Program-made: the position numbers and the translations under genes
Part shown: positions 1-5,947 of the stretch, piece after piece
How the letters are laid out: each line of letters opens with the position of its first letter
Numbering within the stretch: the stretch's first letter is position 1
The notes under the pieces: generated by a model
The model's input: the letters and a program-made list of their open reading frames with translations, nothing else
Database searches by the model: none
Told to the model about the DNA's origin: nothing
Assembly (NCBI GenBank): GCA_017456465.1
Contig: JAFTJJ010000055.1
Location: forward strand, 1-8,024
Origin: Clostridia bacterium
GTDB taxonomy: Bacteria > Bacillota > Clostridia > Christensenellales > UBA1242
Direction: 5' to 3'
DNA: 8,024 bases

Positions 1-208
1 GTGGCAATCGCCCCGCAATCACGCCATCAAAAAACTCACGACAAAATATTTCTTTTTCAAAAAGAAAAACATGGACAATTGCCCCCGAAAACTTTTCATC
101 AAACCTTGCAGAAAAACTCGTAAAGTTGCTTTTTTCAAGGAGCACATGCCCACATATTTTTGACCCATCTTTGTCTTTGATGAGAACATATTCTTTGTGA
201 TATCCCAT
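1..208 (-). CDS. Unrecognised protein, N-terminal part, runs off left edge
   Basis: An open frame starts at the ATG at 208-206 and stays open for 69 codons to the window edge. It reads MGYHKEYVLIKDKDGSK at the start, and a later stretch reads GAIVHVFLFEKE. The mix of charged and aliphatic residues looks like a soluble folded protein, whereas the alternative frame closed at 19-231 is rich in F, K and M and looks non-coding. The start is not well supported: an in-frame TAA lies four codons upstream, and the nearest good ribosome-site-like sequence (AGAAGG) is about 22 bases before the ATG and suits no in-frame start. A perfect TATAAT on this strand (263-268) overlaps the rsmA stop codon and could be a -10 box, but I see no convincing -35. 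The gene follows rsmA in the same direction, about 55 bases away. I do not recognise the family. Confidence 0.6.
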   Translation of the reverse strand, partial: MGYHKEYVLIKDKDGSKICGHVLLEKSNFTSFSARFDEKFSGAIVHVFLFEKEIFCREFFDGVIAGRLP

Positions 209-263
209 ACAAAGATCTTATGCTGCATCACCTTCTGAAAATTAAAAATTCAATTGAAGGAAA

Positions 264-1064
264 TTATACATTTAAAACATTTTTCACATCTTCATATAGT
301 TTCAAGATAACCTCCGCGCTCAAATCCTCTGCCCTCACACCTGAATTTAATTGATTTTTTTCGAGAATTTTTTTTGCATCATCTTTTGAAATATCAAACG
401 CCGAAGAAATGTTGTTGACAAGCGTCTTTCTTCTCATCAAAAAACAACTTCTGATAAAAGCTGCAATTTCCTTGTCATACTTGTTTTCACCAAACACAAA
501 ATGCACAATGCAAGAATCAACCTTGGGTGCAGGTGTGAACATGTACCTTGGAACTTTTTTCACAATTTTTGCATTCCCCAGCCAATGCGTAAGAACTGAA
601 AGGGAACTGTACTCAGAGTCACCAGCGTTTGCAGTCATCCTCTCGCCATACTCCTTTTGCACCATAATCGTAAGGCTTCGAGGTTTGTTCTCCATCTCAA
701 AAAATCTGAAAAGTATTGGCGTTGTGATGTAATACGGCAAGTTTGCAATCACAATGTAATCTTTTGTCCCAATCTCACTTTCAATTTCTTCATTACTTGC
801 CTTCATGAAATCTTTGAACACAATTTTCGTGTTTGAATATTCCTTCAAATTTTCTGCAAGCACAATTTCAAGATCATGATCAATCTCAAATGACACGACA
901 CGATCAGCTTGCCTTGCAATGGCAGAGGTCAAAGCACCTGCACCTGGTCCAATTTCAAGCACTGTTGTTTCTTTTGTAACACCCAAAAGACTCACAATTG
1001 AATCCAAAAGATTTTTGTCTGTGAGGAAATTTTGACCATATTTTTTCTTGAAGTTAAATCCCAT
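264..1064 (-). CDS. rsmA: 16S rRNA (adenine1518/1519-N6) dimethyltransferase RsmA
   Basis: This enzyme uses S-adenosylmethionine to dimethylate two adjacent adenines in the 3' terminal hairpin of 16S rRNA, late in small-subunit assembly in the cytoplasm. The 266-aa product has the family motifs in order: KYGQNFL near residues 8-14, the SAM-binding GPGAG at 39-43, the acidic residue ending motif II at E60, the catalytic NLPYY at 108-112, and FTPAPKVDS at 176-184. The C-terminal helical region ends with the typical RAEDLS at 244-249. Length is at the short end of normal. I chose the ATG at 1064 over an upstream in-frame GTG at 1100, because a GGGGG ribosome site lies 7 bases before it and family members begin just before K(K)xGQNFL. 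The gene is downstream of tatD, as in Bacillus, but the usual rnmV gene between them is missing. It could be co-transcribed with tatD, unless the hairpin at 1139-1176 intervenes. Confidence 0.97.
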   Translation of the reverse strand: MGFNFKKKYGQNFLTDKNLLDSIVSLLGVTKETTVLEIGPGAGALTSAIARQADRVVSFEIDHDLEIVLAENLKEYSNTKIVFKDFMKASNEEIESEIGTKDYIVIANLPYYITTPILFRFFEMENKPRSLTIMVQKEYGERMTANAGDSEYSSLSVLTHWLGNAKIVKKVPRYMFTPAPKVDSCIVHFVFGENKYDKEIAAFIRSCFLMRRKTLVNNISSAFDISKDDAKKILEKNQLNSGVRAEDLSAEVILKLYEDVKNVLNV

Positions 1065-1150
1065 TGATTTTCCCCCGTATATTTTTTTCTGTTTGCACAC
1101 ACACTACTTTCAAGCGAAAGATGAACCTCGCGCGAAATAAAGTTGCTCAT
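992..1150 (-). CDS. Possible small ORF or leader peptide before rsmA (52 aa)
   Basis: The ATG at 1150-1148 sits 8 bases after GGGGAGG, one of the best ribosome sites in the window, and opens a 52-codon frame beginning MSNFISREVHLSLESS. The frame overlaps the first 73 bases of rsmA in another reading frame and ends in TGA. The part before rsmA uses G+C-rich codons such as TCG, CGC and GAG, unlike the neighbours. The overlapping part is constrained by rsmA, so it says nothing about coding. The product matches nothing I recognise and does not resemble RnmV, the protein usually encoded here. It could be a translated leader that couples ribosomes into rsmA, a gene remnant, or a chance frame behind a structured RNA. 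The start codon lies inside the right arm of an inverted repeat. Confidence 0.25.
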   Translation of the reverse strand: MSNFISREVHLSLESSVCANRKKYTGENQWDLTSRKNMVKISSQTKIFWIQL

Positions 1151-1176
1151 GTGATCTACCTCCCCTGAGCAACTTT
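1139..1176 (-). promoter_or_regulatory. Perfect 11-bp inverted repeat with SD in the loop, between tatD and rsmA
   Basis: AAAGTTGCTCA at 1139-1149 and its exact complement TGAGCAACTTT at 1166-1176 enclose a 16-base loop. In the minus-strand transcript the loop carries the ribosome site GGGGAGG, and the second arm contains an ATG. The repeat begins two bases after the tatD stop codon. Read on the minus strand, only TTTATTTC follows the hairpin, so it is a poor intrinsic terminator there. Read on the plus strand it ends in six T residues and would be a better terminator, but no plus-strand gene leads into it. A role in attenuation, RNA processing or stability, or translational control is inferred; the structure itself is seen. 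Confidence 0.55.
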
Positions 1177-1177
1177 T

Positions 1178-1942
1178 TTATTTGATTTTGTCATACACTC
1201 TTTTGGTGTTTTCCACTGTAAGAGTTGAAAAATCCTCAAACTCCATTCCAAACTCTCGTGCCAAAAACTCGGCAGTGAACTTCACATTTTGGGGTTCATT
1301 AACTCTGCCACGAATTGGTTCAGGAGAGAGAAATGGACAATCTGTTTCAACCAAGATTTGATCCCTTGGCAAATCTTTCAAAAATCCCCGGTCATAATTC
1401 TTGAAAGTCACATTGCCCGCAAATGAAATGCAATAACCCAAATCTGTGTAAGCCTTGGCATATTTTTCACCATCACCATAGCAGTGAAGAACACCTTTTT
1501 TTTCAAGCTTTGACGCATGTTTAGATAGAATTTCAAACATGTCATCCGCTGCATCCCTTGAATGGATGCAAACAGGAAGACCAACTTCTTCTGCAACTTC
1601 AAGCAATGATTCAAACATAACCTTTTGTTCTTGCTTGTTTTTACTGTTCCAATGATAATCAAGCCCAATTTCTCCAATAGCAACAACTTTTGGCGATTTT
1701 GCAAGATCACGAATTTCATTGATTGCCTCTTTTGAAAATTCATCAACAGATTCAGGATGCAGCCCAACAATTGCATAAACCCCATCATTTTCTTCTGCAA
1801 GCCTCACTGCATCCCTGCTGTCAGAAAGAGTTGTTCCAACATTAATGATTGCCTCAAGCCCATCACTCTTCATGTTTTTAATAATTTCTTGAGTGTCAAG
1901 CCTTCCCTCAAACCTGATGTGCGCATGACTGTCAATCAGCAT
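1178..1942 (-). CDS. tatD: TatD-family metal-dependent deoxyribonuclease
   Basis: TatD proteins are TIM-barrel metal-dependent hydrolases with 3'-5' exonuclease or DNase activity, linked to DNA repair and quality control. The 254-aa product is standard length and carries the complete metal set: HAH at residues 6-8, GEIGLDYHW at 90-98 with metal ligand E91, IHSRDA at 126-131 with H127, HCYGD at 153-157 with H153, and ETDCPFLSPEP at 199-209 with D201. GLHP at 60-63 is also typical. The chosen start is the ATG at 1942, because AGGAG lies 7 bases upstream and family members begin with MLxDxHAH. The in-frame ATG at 1957 would place that ribosome site inside the gene. The spmA start is only 45 bases away on the other strand, so the two promoters must be packed together or overlap the coding regions. 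This is the homologue of B. subtilis yabD. Confidence 0.96.
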   Translation of the reverse strand: MLIDSHAHIRFEGRLDTQEIIKNMKSDGLEAIINVGTTLSDSRDAVRLAEENDGVYAIVGLHPESVDEFSKEAINEIRDLAKSPKVVAIGEIGLDYHWNSKNKQEQKVMFESLLEVAEEVGLPVCIHSRDAADDMFEILSKHASKLEKKGVLHCYGDGEKYAKAYTDLGYCISFAGNVTFKNYDRGFLKDLPRDQILVETDCPFLSPEPIRGRVNEPQNVKFTAEFLAREFGMEFEDFSTLTVENTKRVYDKIK

Positions 1943-1953
1943 ATTTTTTCTCC

Positions 1954-1982
1954 TCATAATTAAAATTCAATATTCATATAGT
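1954..1982 (+). promoter_or_regulatory. Candidate sigma-E-like promoter for spmAB
   Basis: TCATAAT at 1954-1960 and CATATAGT at 1975-1982 are 14 bases apart. The second resembles the sporulation sigma-E -10 element (CATACANT) with one mismatch, and the first resembles its ATA-containing -35. Sigma-E control of spmAB is known from Bacillus. The caveat is that the predicted transcript start falls at about the spmA ATG, which would give a leaderless message. CATAAT at 1955-1960 could instead serve as a vegetative -10 box with a short leader. Confidence 0.3.
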
Positions 1983-1987
1983 TAAGC

Positions 1988-2584
1988 ATGAACAAAATTT
2001 GGATCATCATGCTTCTGTGTTCAATTGTTGCCCTCATGTTTGTGGACCCAAGTCTCACAATGTCTGGATTGCTCTCTGCCTCAAACAGGGCTGTTTCTTT
2101 GAGTTTTGAACTCTGTGCAATTTACGCAATTTGGGTCGGGATTTTCAACATTCTCGAACAAACAGGAATTTCAAAAAAACTCACAAAACTCCTTTCACCA
2201 CTAATTGATCTCATATTTGGCAAAAATAATCTTTCCGCGTCAAGCAAACAATTTGTTTCCATGAACATGTCTGCAAATATGCTTGGCATGAATGGGGCGG
2301 CCACCCCAATGGGAATCAAGGCCATCGAAAGCATGAGTCATGACTCAAACTCTGATGAAGTAACATTTCCAATGACCATGCTCATCATCCTTTCATGTTC
2401 AAGCCTTCAACTTCTCCCCACATCAATTGTGAGTTTGCTCTCCACTGCTGGTGCAAGCAATCCATCATCAATCATTTTGCCATCAATTGTTGCAAGCATT
2501 CTTTCCACAACCATCGGAATTGTTCTTGTCCGCATTTGGCACAAATTTAAAACTCGAAAAAAGACCAAAAGGATGGATAAATAA
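1988..2584 (+). CDS. spmA: Spore maturation protein A
   Basis: SpmA is a membrane protein of the nucleoside-recognition (Gate) family. It acts with SpmB during sporulation and is needed for full dehydration of the spore core. The 198-aa product is normal length. Hydrophobic segments lie near residues 4-20, 37-55, 128-150 and 163-183, and there is a basic tail (KFKTRKKTKR). The family signature appears as NGAATPMGIKAIESM at about 102-116, corresponding to the NAATPLGIKAME stretch known from Bacillus SpmA. The start at 1988 is chosen because MNKIWIIM aligns with the family N-terminus and starts the first membrane segment. No Shine-Dalgarno sequence precedes it, which is unusual among the genes here. 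spmB follows after two bases. Unlike its neighbours, this pair lies on the plus strand. Confidence 0.93.
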   Translation: MNKIWIIMLLCSIVALMFVDPSLTMSGLLSASNRAVSLSFELCAIYAIWVGIFNILEQTGISKKLTKLLSPLIDLIFGKNNLSASSKQFVSMNMSANMLGMNGAATPMGIKAIESMSHDSNSDEVTFPMTMLIILSCSSLQLLPTSIVSLLSTAGASNPSSIILPSIVASILSTTIGIVLVRIWHKFKTRKKTKRMDK

Positions 2585-2586
2585 TT

Positions 2587-3093
2587 ATGGCATCATATAT
2601 CATTCCGACATTCCTTATTGTACTCTTTTTTGTTTGCCTAATCAAGAATATTAACGCATATGATGGATTTATTCAAGGAGCGAAAGGCGCTGTTGATCTT
2701 TGCATTAACACTTTCCCCTATCTTGTTGCAATCTTTGCTGCAGTTGAACTATTCAAACTCTCAGGCCTTTCACAACTCCTCACCACAGCAGTTTCTCCCG
2801 TATTTTCGTTTCTTGGCATTCCCAGCGAACTCACAGAATTCTTGGTGATCCGTCCATTCTCGGGCTCTGGCAGCGTTGCAATGCTTTCAGACATCATGGC
2901 AACATATGGTCCTGACTCATTTGCGACAAAATGCGCCGCCGTCATCATGAGCTGCTCTGAAACAGTGTTTTACATCATTGCAGTTTACTTTTCAACGATA
3001 AAAATAAAAAAACTGAGACCCACAATTTTCCTTGCACTTCTCAGTACTCTTCTCGGCAGCATAACAGCTTGTCTTGTCTGCCGAATTATTTAA
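2587..3093 (+). CDS. spmB: Spore maturation protein B
   Basis: SpmB is the partner of SpmA and belongs to the same Gate-type membrane family. The 168-aa product is slightly shorter than the Bacillus protein. It has hydrophobic segments near residues 4-20, 42-57, 115-136 and 147-165. The diagnostic stretch is RPFSGSGSVAMLSDI (89-103), followed by YGPDS (107-111) and SETVFYI (124-130), matching the RPISGNGA...GPDS...TxxYI pattern of the family. Translation probably starts at the ATG at 2587, two bases after the spmA stop, with GGATGGAT about 8-10 bases upstream, so it is likely coupled to spmA. The TAA stop at 3091-3093 shares the TTAA tetranucleotide with the stop of the opposing trmN6 gene, and no terminator hairpin lies between them. 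Confidence 0.93.
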   Translation: MASYIIPTFLIVLFFVCLIKNINAYDGFIQGAKGAVDLCINTFPYLVAIFAAVELFKLSGLSQLLTTAVSPVFSFLGIPSELTEFLVIRPFSGSGSVAMLSDIMATYGPDSFATKCAAVIMSCSETVFYIIAVYFSTIKIKKLRPTIFLALLSTLLGSITACLVCRII

Positions 3094-3821
3094 TTTTTGC
3101 CATAAATAGCTCTCATCATTGGAGTCATGTTCCCACTCTCGTCATTTTGAATTATTGATGGCAAAACTTTCATTCCATGCTTGCCACCTTTTGTTGCAGA
3201 AACAAGCACAAGCTCTGCTGGTTTTTCTGATGTTGGAAGAACAAGTGCCATTTCCTTTGGCTCAAGCTTTTGAGACACCAATTCGTACATAAGCTCCGCG
3301 AGCCTACTTGCTGGAAAAACCACAAAAAATCTTCCACCAAATTTGAGCAACTTTTGAGCTTCGAAAACAAGTTCATGAAGATTGACTTCAAACTCATGTG
3401 TCGATGTTGCAACTTCAGTGTTCCGACTGCTTGCCTGCTCTTTTGGTCTATATGGAGGATTCGCAAAACACACATCAAAGCAATATTCTCCAAGGGTTTT
3501 GTGTACACCTTGAAGTCTGCTTGAAATAACGGTTGCACTCATCTTGTTTGCAGCAAAACTGCGCTTTGCCCTGTCAGCCTGAGACCCTTGAATTTCAACC
3601 AAAGTCAAACTCTTTGGTTTTTTCTTGTGCCCCATGATGATTGAGATCACGCCACATCCAGCACAAAGTTCAATGCAGTTGTCCTTGTGCCCCGCTTTGA
3701 TGAAATTTGCAAGCAAAACAGAATCACTCGTGAAAGCATATCCACTTTTGCTTTGAATAACCCCAATGCCGTCGAGTTCAAGGTCGTCAAACCTTTCACC
3801 TTGCTTCAACAAATTATTCAT
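3090..3821 (-). CDS. trmN6: tRNA1(Val) adenine37-N6-methyltransferase (YabB/TrmN6 family)
   Basis: The product is a class I SAM-dependent methyltransferase of the YabB/YfiC group, whose E. coli member methylates N6 of A37 in tRNA1(Val). The 243-aa protein shows the N-terminal GYAFTSDSVLLANF segment (27-40) typical of the family, a SAM-binding motif I ELCAGCG (51-57), an acidic motif II (LVEIQ at 74-78), and the N6-adenine methyltransferase signature NPPY (121-124). The C-terminus is complete. An in-frame start at 3890 would add 23 residues, but they would come from inside the ferredoxin gene, so I start at 3821, where ATGAATAA overlaps the ferredoxin stop by 8 bases. No clear ribosome site precedes this ATG, so translation is probably coupled. 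It is the last gene of the tmk operon and converges on spmB without a terminator. The exact tRNA target is inferred from homology. Confidence 0.9.
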   Translation of the reverse strand: MNNLLKQGERFDDLELDGIGVIQSKSGYAFTSDSVLLANFIKAGHKDNCIELCAGCGVISIIMGHKKKPKSLTLVEIQGSQADRAKRSFAANKMSATVISSRLQGVHKTLGEYCFDVCFANPPYRPKEQASSRNTEVATSTHEFEVNLHELVFEAQKLLKFGGRFFVVFPASRLAELMYELVSQKLEPKEMALVLPTSEKPAELVLVSATKGGKHGMKVLPSIIQNDESGNMTPMMRAIYGKN

Positions 3822-3990
3822 CAATTTCAGGAGCCGCCACTGGACACACAGCTGAACATGTTCCACAAGAAATACATTTCTTTGGATCAATCACAACCTT
3901 TCCATCCACAAATGAAATTGCTTCAACAGGACATGCGCCAATGCACGCACCACACTTCAAACATTTTTCTTGATTAATTTTGTATGCCAT
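3814..3990 (-). CDS. 2[4Fe-4S] ferredoxin, clostridial type
   Basis: This 58-aa protein beginning MAYKINQEKC is a complete small bacterial ferredoxin that carries electrons through two cubane clusters in the cytoplasm. Both cluster motifs are intact: C10-x2-C13-x2-C16-x3-C20-P and C39-x2-C42-x2-C45-x3-C49-P, with near-symmetric halves. AAGGAG lies 10 bases upstream of the ATG at 3990, which fixes the start. The gene sits 35 bases after ricT and overlaps trmN6 by 8 bases, so it belongs to the operon. There is no ferredoxin at this place in Bacillus subtilis. Its redox partner is not evident from the neighbours. The Bacillus RicT complex contains Fe-S clusters, so a role in supplying electrons or maintaining those clusters is possible but is only inferred from position. 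A housekeeping ferredoxin that happens to be co-transcribed is equally possible. Confidence 0.95.
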   Translation of the reverse strand: MAYKINQEKCLKCGACIGACPVEAISFVDGKVVIDPKKCISCGTCSAVCPVAAPEIDE

Positions 3991-4012
3991 AAAAAACTCT
4001 CTCCTTTGTTTT

Positions 4013-4042
4013 ATTATATATCATCTTAAACTTTTTGGTCCA
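4013..4042 (-). promoter_or_regulatory. Possible internal promoter for ferredoxin-trmN6
   Basis: On the minus strand a perfect TATAAT (4013-4018) lies 18 bases after TGGACC (4037-4042, four of six matches to TTGACA), near the 3' end of ricT. The predicted start would be close to 4006, just before the ferredoxin ribosome site. The -35 is weak, and TATAAT is common in AT-rich spacers, so this could be fortuitous. Confidence 0.35.
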
Positions 4043-4997
4043 CAGATTTTTTGTTTTTGTTGTGTCTGTGATTTTTCTTAGCTTCTCCCTGCTTGTGTTG
4101 CTCAGGTTTTGAAACAGTTTTCTTTTGCTGATCAACATCGTTTGTGTTTTGAGACTGCACTCCACCCTGTGAATTTTGAGGTTTTGTTTTCTCCCACTTG
4201 ATGTCAGAAAGATCAAATTCAACAACATTGAAAGAATCTTCTCCCTGAGGAATTTTGACGGTCACCTTTTCTTTCAAAAGATCATTGAAAACAACATTGC
4301 CCTTCCCACTTGGTGTTTCCACAAATGCATTCACTTTTGGCATGCGTGCGAGCACTTCTTCATATGTTGCATTTTCATAAGACAGACAACACATCAATCT
4401 GCCACAAAGCCCACTAATTTTTGTTGGGGATAAAGAAAGCCCTTGGTTTTTCGCCATTTTGACTGTCACGTGCTCAAATTCTTTCAAGAATCTTGAACAA
4501 CAACAAATTTCGCCACAAGGCCCAATTCCCCCTTTGATCTTAACTTCATCACGCTGACCAATTTGCCTAAGCTCAATTCTCGCCTTAAGCTCGCTTGCAA
4601 GAATTTTCAAAAGTTCTCTGAAATCCACACGCTCTTCAGCGGTGAAATCGATCAACACCTTTGAAGAATCAAAAGTGTAAGTTGCACTCACAATCTTCAT
4701 TTGAAGTCCAAGCTTTTTCGCGTGCTCACGAACAGTCCTCAAACATTTTTTCGATTTTTCTTGGTTTTGCTTGTCTTGATCCAAATCTTTTGCGTTCGCC
4801 CTGCGCACAATATCTTTCACTGGCTCGTCAAGCTTTGTTTCATCAATTTCCCGAGCCGCAAACGCAACTGTTCCAATGCTCACGCCAAGTGCAGTTTGAA
4901 CAACAACTTTGTCGCCAGCATTGAAAATTTCACCTTTGGGTGAAAAGAAATATATTTTCGCGAGGTTTCCAAACCTCACACCAATTACTTTTTGCAT
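4026..4997 (-). CDS. ricT: RicT (YaaT), PSP1-domain regulator of RNA processing and sporulation
   Basis: In Bacillus, RicT works with RicA (YmcA) and RicF (YlbF) in a complex that carries [4Fe-4S] clusters. That complex stimulates RNase Y cleavage of transcripts and affects sporulation, competence and biofilm formation. The 323-aa product contains the PSP1 core, with GGIGPCGEICCCSRFL at 156-171 and the strongly conserved SLSPTKISGLCGRLMCC region at 188-204. Candidate cluster-ligand cysteines are C161, C165-C167, C198, C203 and C204. Bacillus RicT has two cysteines where C165-C167 gives three. From about residue 271 there is a hydrophilic, low-complexity tail rich in K, Q, N and H, which makes this protein roughly 50 residues longer than the Bacillus one. 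The start at 4997 overlaps the end of holB by 13 bases, with GGAGG at 5008-5012 inside holB and 10 bases upstream. No ricA or ricF gene is in the window. Confidence 0.95.
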   Translation of the reverse strand: MQKVIGVRFGNLAKIYFFSPKGEIFNAGDKVVVQTALGVSIGTVAFAAREIDETKLDEPVKDIVRRANAKDLDQDKQNQEKSKKCLRTVREHAKKLGLQMKIVSATYTFDSSKVLIDFTAEERVDFRELLKILASELKARIELRQIGQRDEVKIKGGIGPCGEICCCSRFLKEFEHVTVKMAKNQGLSLSPTKISGLCGRLMCCLSYENATYEEVLARMPKVNAFVETPSGKGNVVFNDLLKEKVTVKIPQGEDSFNVVEFDLSDIKWEKTKPQNSQGGVQSQNTNDVDQQKKTVSKPEQHKQGEAKKNHRHNKNKKSVDQKV

Positions 4998-5947
4998 TTA
5001 ACTTTGACCTCCACAAATTTCAGCAAGAACCCATCCAATGCTGGGGTCATGTTTACATTATAATACAAACTTTCACGGAAATCAAAACATTCTTTCAATA
5101 TTTTCGAAAGTGCACTTGGGGAAAACCCACTTGCAATCACCTTGAGTTCAGAAAGTCTGTGTCTGTTAAGCAAAAGTTTGTCTGCATGAGAAATGATATA
5201 GACCAAATCCATCGCAATGCTTTCAACAATTGTAAGAAAATCTCCAATCACAAAATCTCTGCCAGAAAATTTCTGGATAAACCTCAAAATGTCTCTGGAT
5301 GAATTCATCGTCCTGAACATTTCAAGAACATTGTCATAAAGTTTAACAAAACTGTTGCTTTCAACCATCTTGAGTGCTTTGCTCGCGTCACCTGCTGAAC
5401 AAATACTTGCAACTTTTGCACCCTCACCTTTGTGTCCCGCCCATCCAAGAAGCGCCTCAATTTCACTTTCTGTTGGTTCCTCAACCAACACCTTTTTTGA
5501 CCTTGAAATAACAGTCTGCAAAAGCGTTTTTTCTGTTCTTGCCGCCATAATAAAATAACTTGAGTGTGGTGGCTCTTCCAGTGTCTTCAACAGCTTGTTC
5601 TGACTTTCCTCATTCATCGCCTCGGCGTTTGCAATGATGTAAACCTTGCTCTCGCCCTCAAATGGAAGAACCAAGACATCGGACACGATTTCACTTGCAT
5701 CATCTGCAGTGAATTTTTTTTGAACACCAAACACTTTCACATCTGGATGAATGTCCTTGTCAATCTTGTTGTTTGAAATTTCAGATTCCCCAATAATGAT
5801 TTTTGCCATCATCTTGGCATAAGCAAACGCCAAGTCTCCATCCTTGGCCTCAACCAAAAAGGTGTGTGCAAGCCTGCCCTTTTGCTTGTCGTCTTTGAGT
5901 TTCAAAAAACTCTTCCTGCTTTTTATATAGGCACTGTAATCTAGCAT
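4985..5947 (-). CDS. holB: DNA polymerase III delta-prime-like subunit
   Basis: Delta-prime is the rigid member of the replicative clamp loader, which opens and loads the sliding clamp. The 320-aa product is an AAA+ clamp-loader protein: RLAHTFLVEA at 25-34 where other members have a P-loop region, KVYIIANAEAMNEESQNKLLKTLEEPP at 101-127 matching the family core in segments, and VISRS at 146-150 where the SRC motif normally lies. The C-terminal helical domain ends with VNMTPALDGFLLKF, similar to the usual NxNxxLALExLLL. There is no usable Walker A motif, as expected for delta-prime. The four-cysteine zinc module normally found after the first helices is absent; only GESEISNNKIDKD occupies that place. 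The ATG at 5947 overlaps the tmk stop by 7 bases, with GAGGAG 7 bases upstream. The position between tmk and ricT strongly supports the call. Confidence 0.9.
   Translation of the reverse strand: MLDYSAYIKSRKSFLKLKDDKQKGRLAHTFLVEAKDGDLAFAYAKMMAKIIIGESEISNNKIDKDIHPDVKVFGVQKKFTADDASEIVSDVLVLPFEGESKVYIIANAEAMNEESQNKLLKTLEEPPHSSYFIMAARTEKTLLQTVISRSKKVLVEEPTESEIEALLGWAGHKGEGAKVASICSAGDASKALKMVESNSFVKLYDNVLEMFRTMNSSRDILRFIQKFSGRDFVIGDFLTIVESIAMDLVYIISHADKLLLNRHRLSELKVIASGFSPSALSKILKECFDFRESLYYNVNMTPALDGFLLKFVEVKVKCKK

Noticed and set aside
19..231. A closed 70-codon minus-strand frame starting at GTG
   Set aside because: Its composition is unnatural, and the frame starting at 208 across the same DNA looks like real protein and stays open to the edge. 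The AGAAGG before it is too close to the start to act well, although a sequencing frameshift cannot be excluded.
409..732. A 107-codon plus-strand frame
   Set aside because: It is antisense to rsmA, which has all family motifs, and has no ribosome site of its own.
1065..1100. Upstream GTG start for RsmA
   Set aside because: No ribosome site precedes it, whereas GGGGG is well placed for the ATG at 1064.
1139..1179. Inverted repeat as an intrinsic terminator of tatD
   Set aside because: The T run follows the hairpin on the plus strand, not in the direction of tatD transcription; only TTTATTTC follows on the minus strand.
3822..3890. N-terminal extension of TrmN6
   Set aside because: The added residues come from the ferredoxin coding region in another frame; the family N-terminus fits the start at 3821.
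4940..5302. A 120-codon plus-strand frame
   Set aside because: It is antisense to holB and the start of ricT and has no recognisable protein character.
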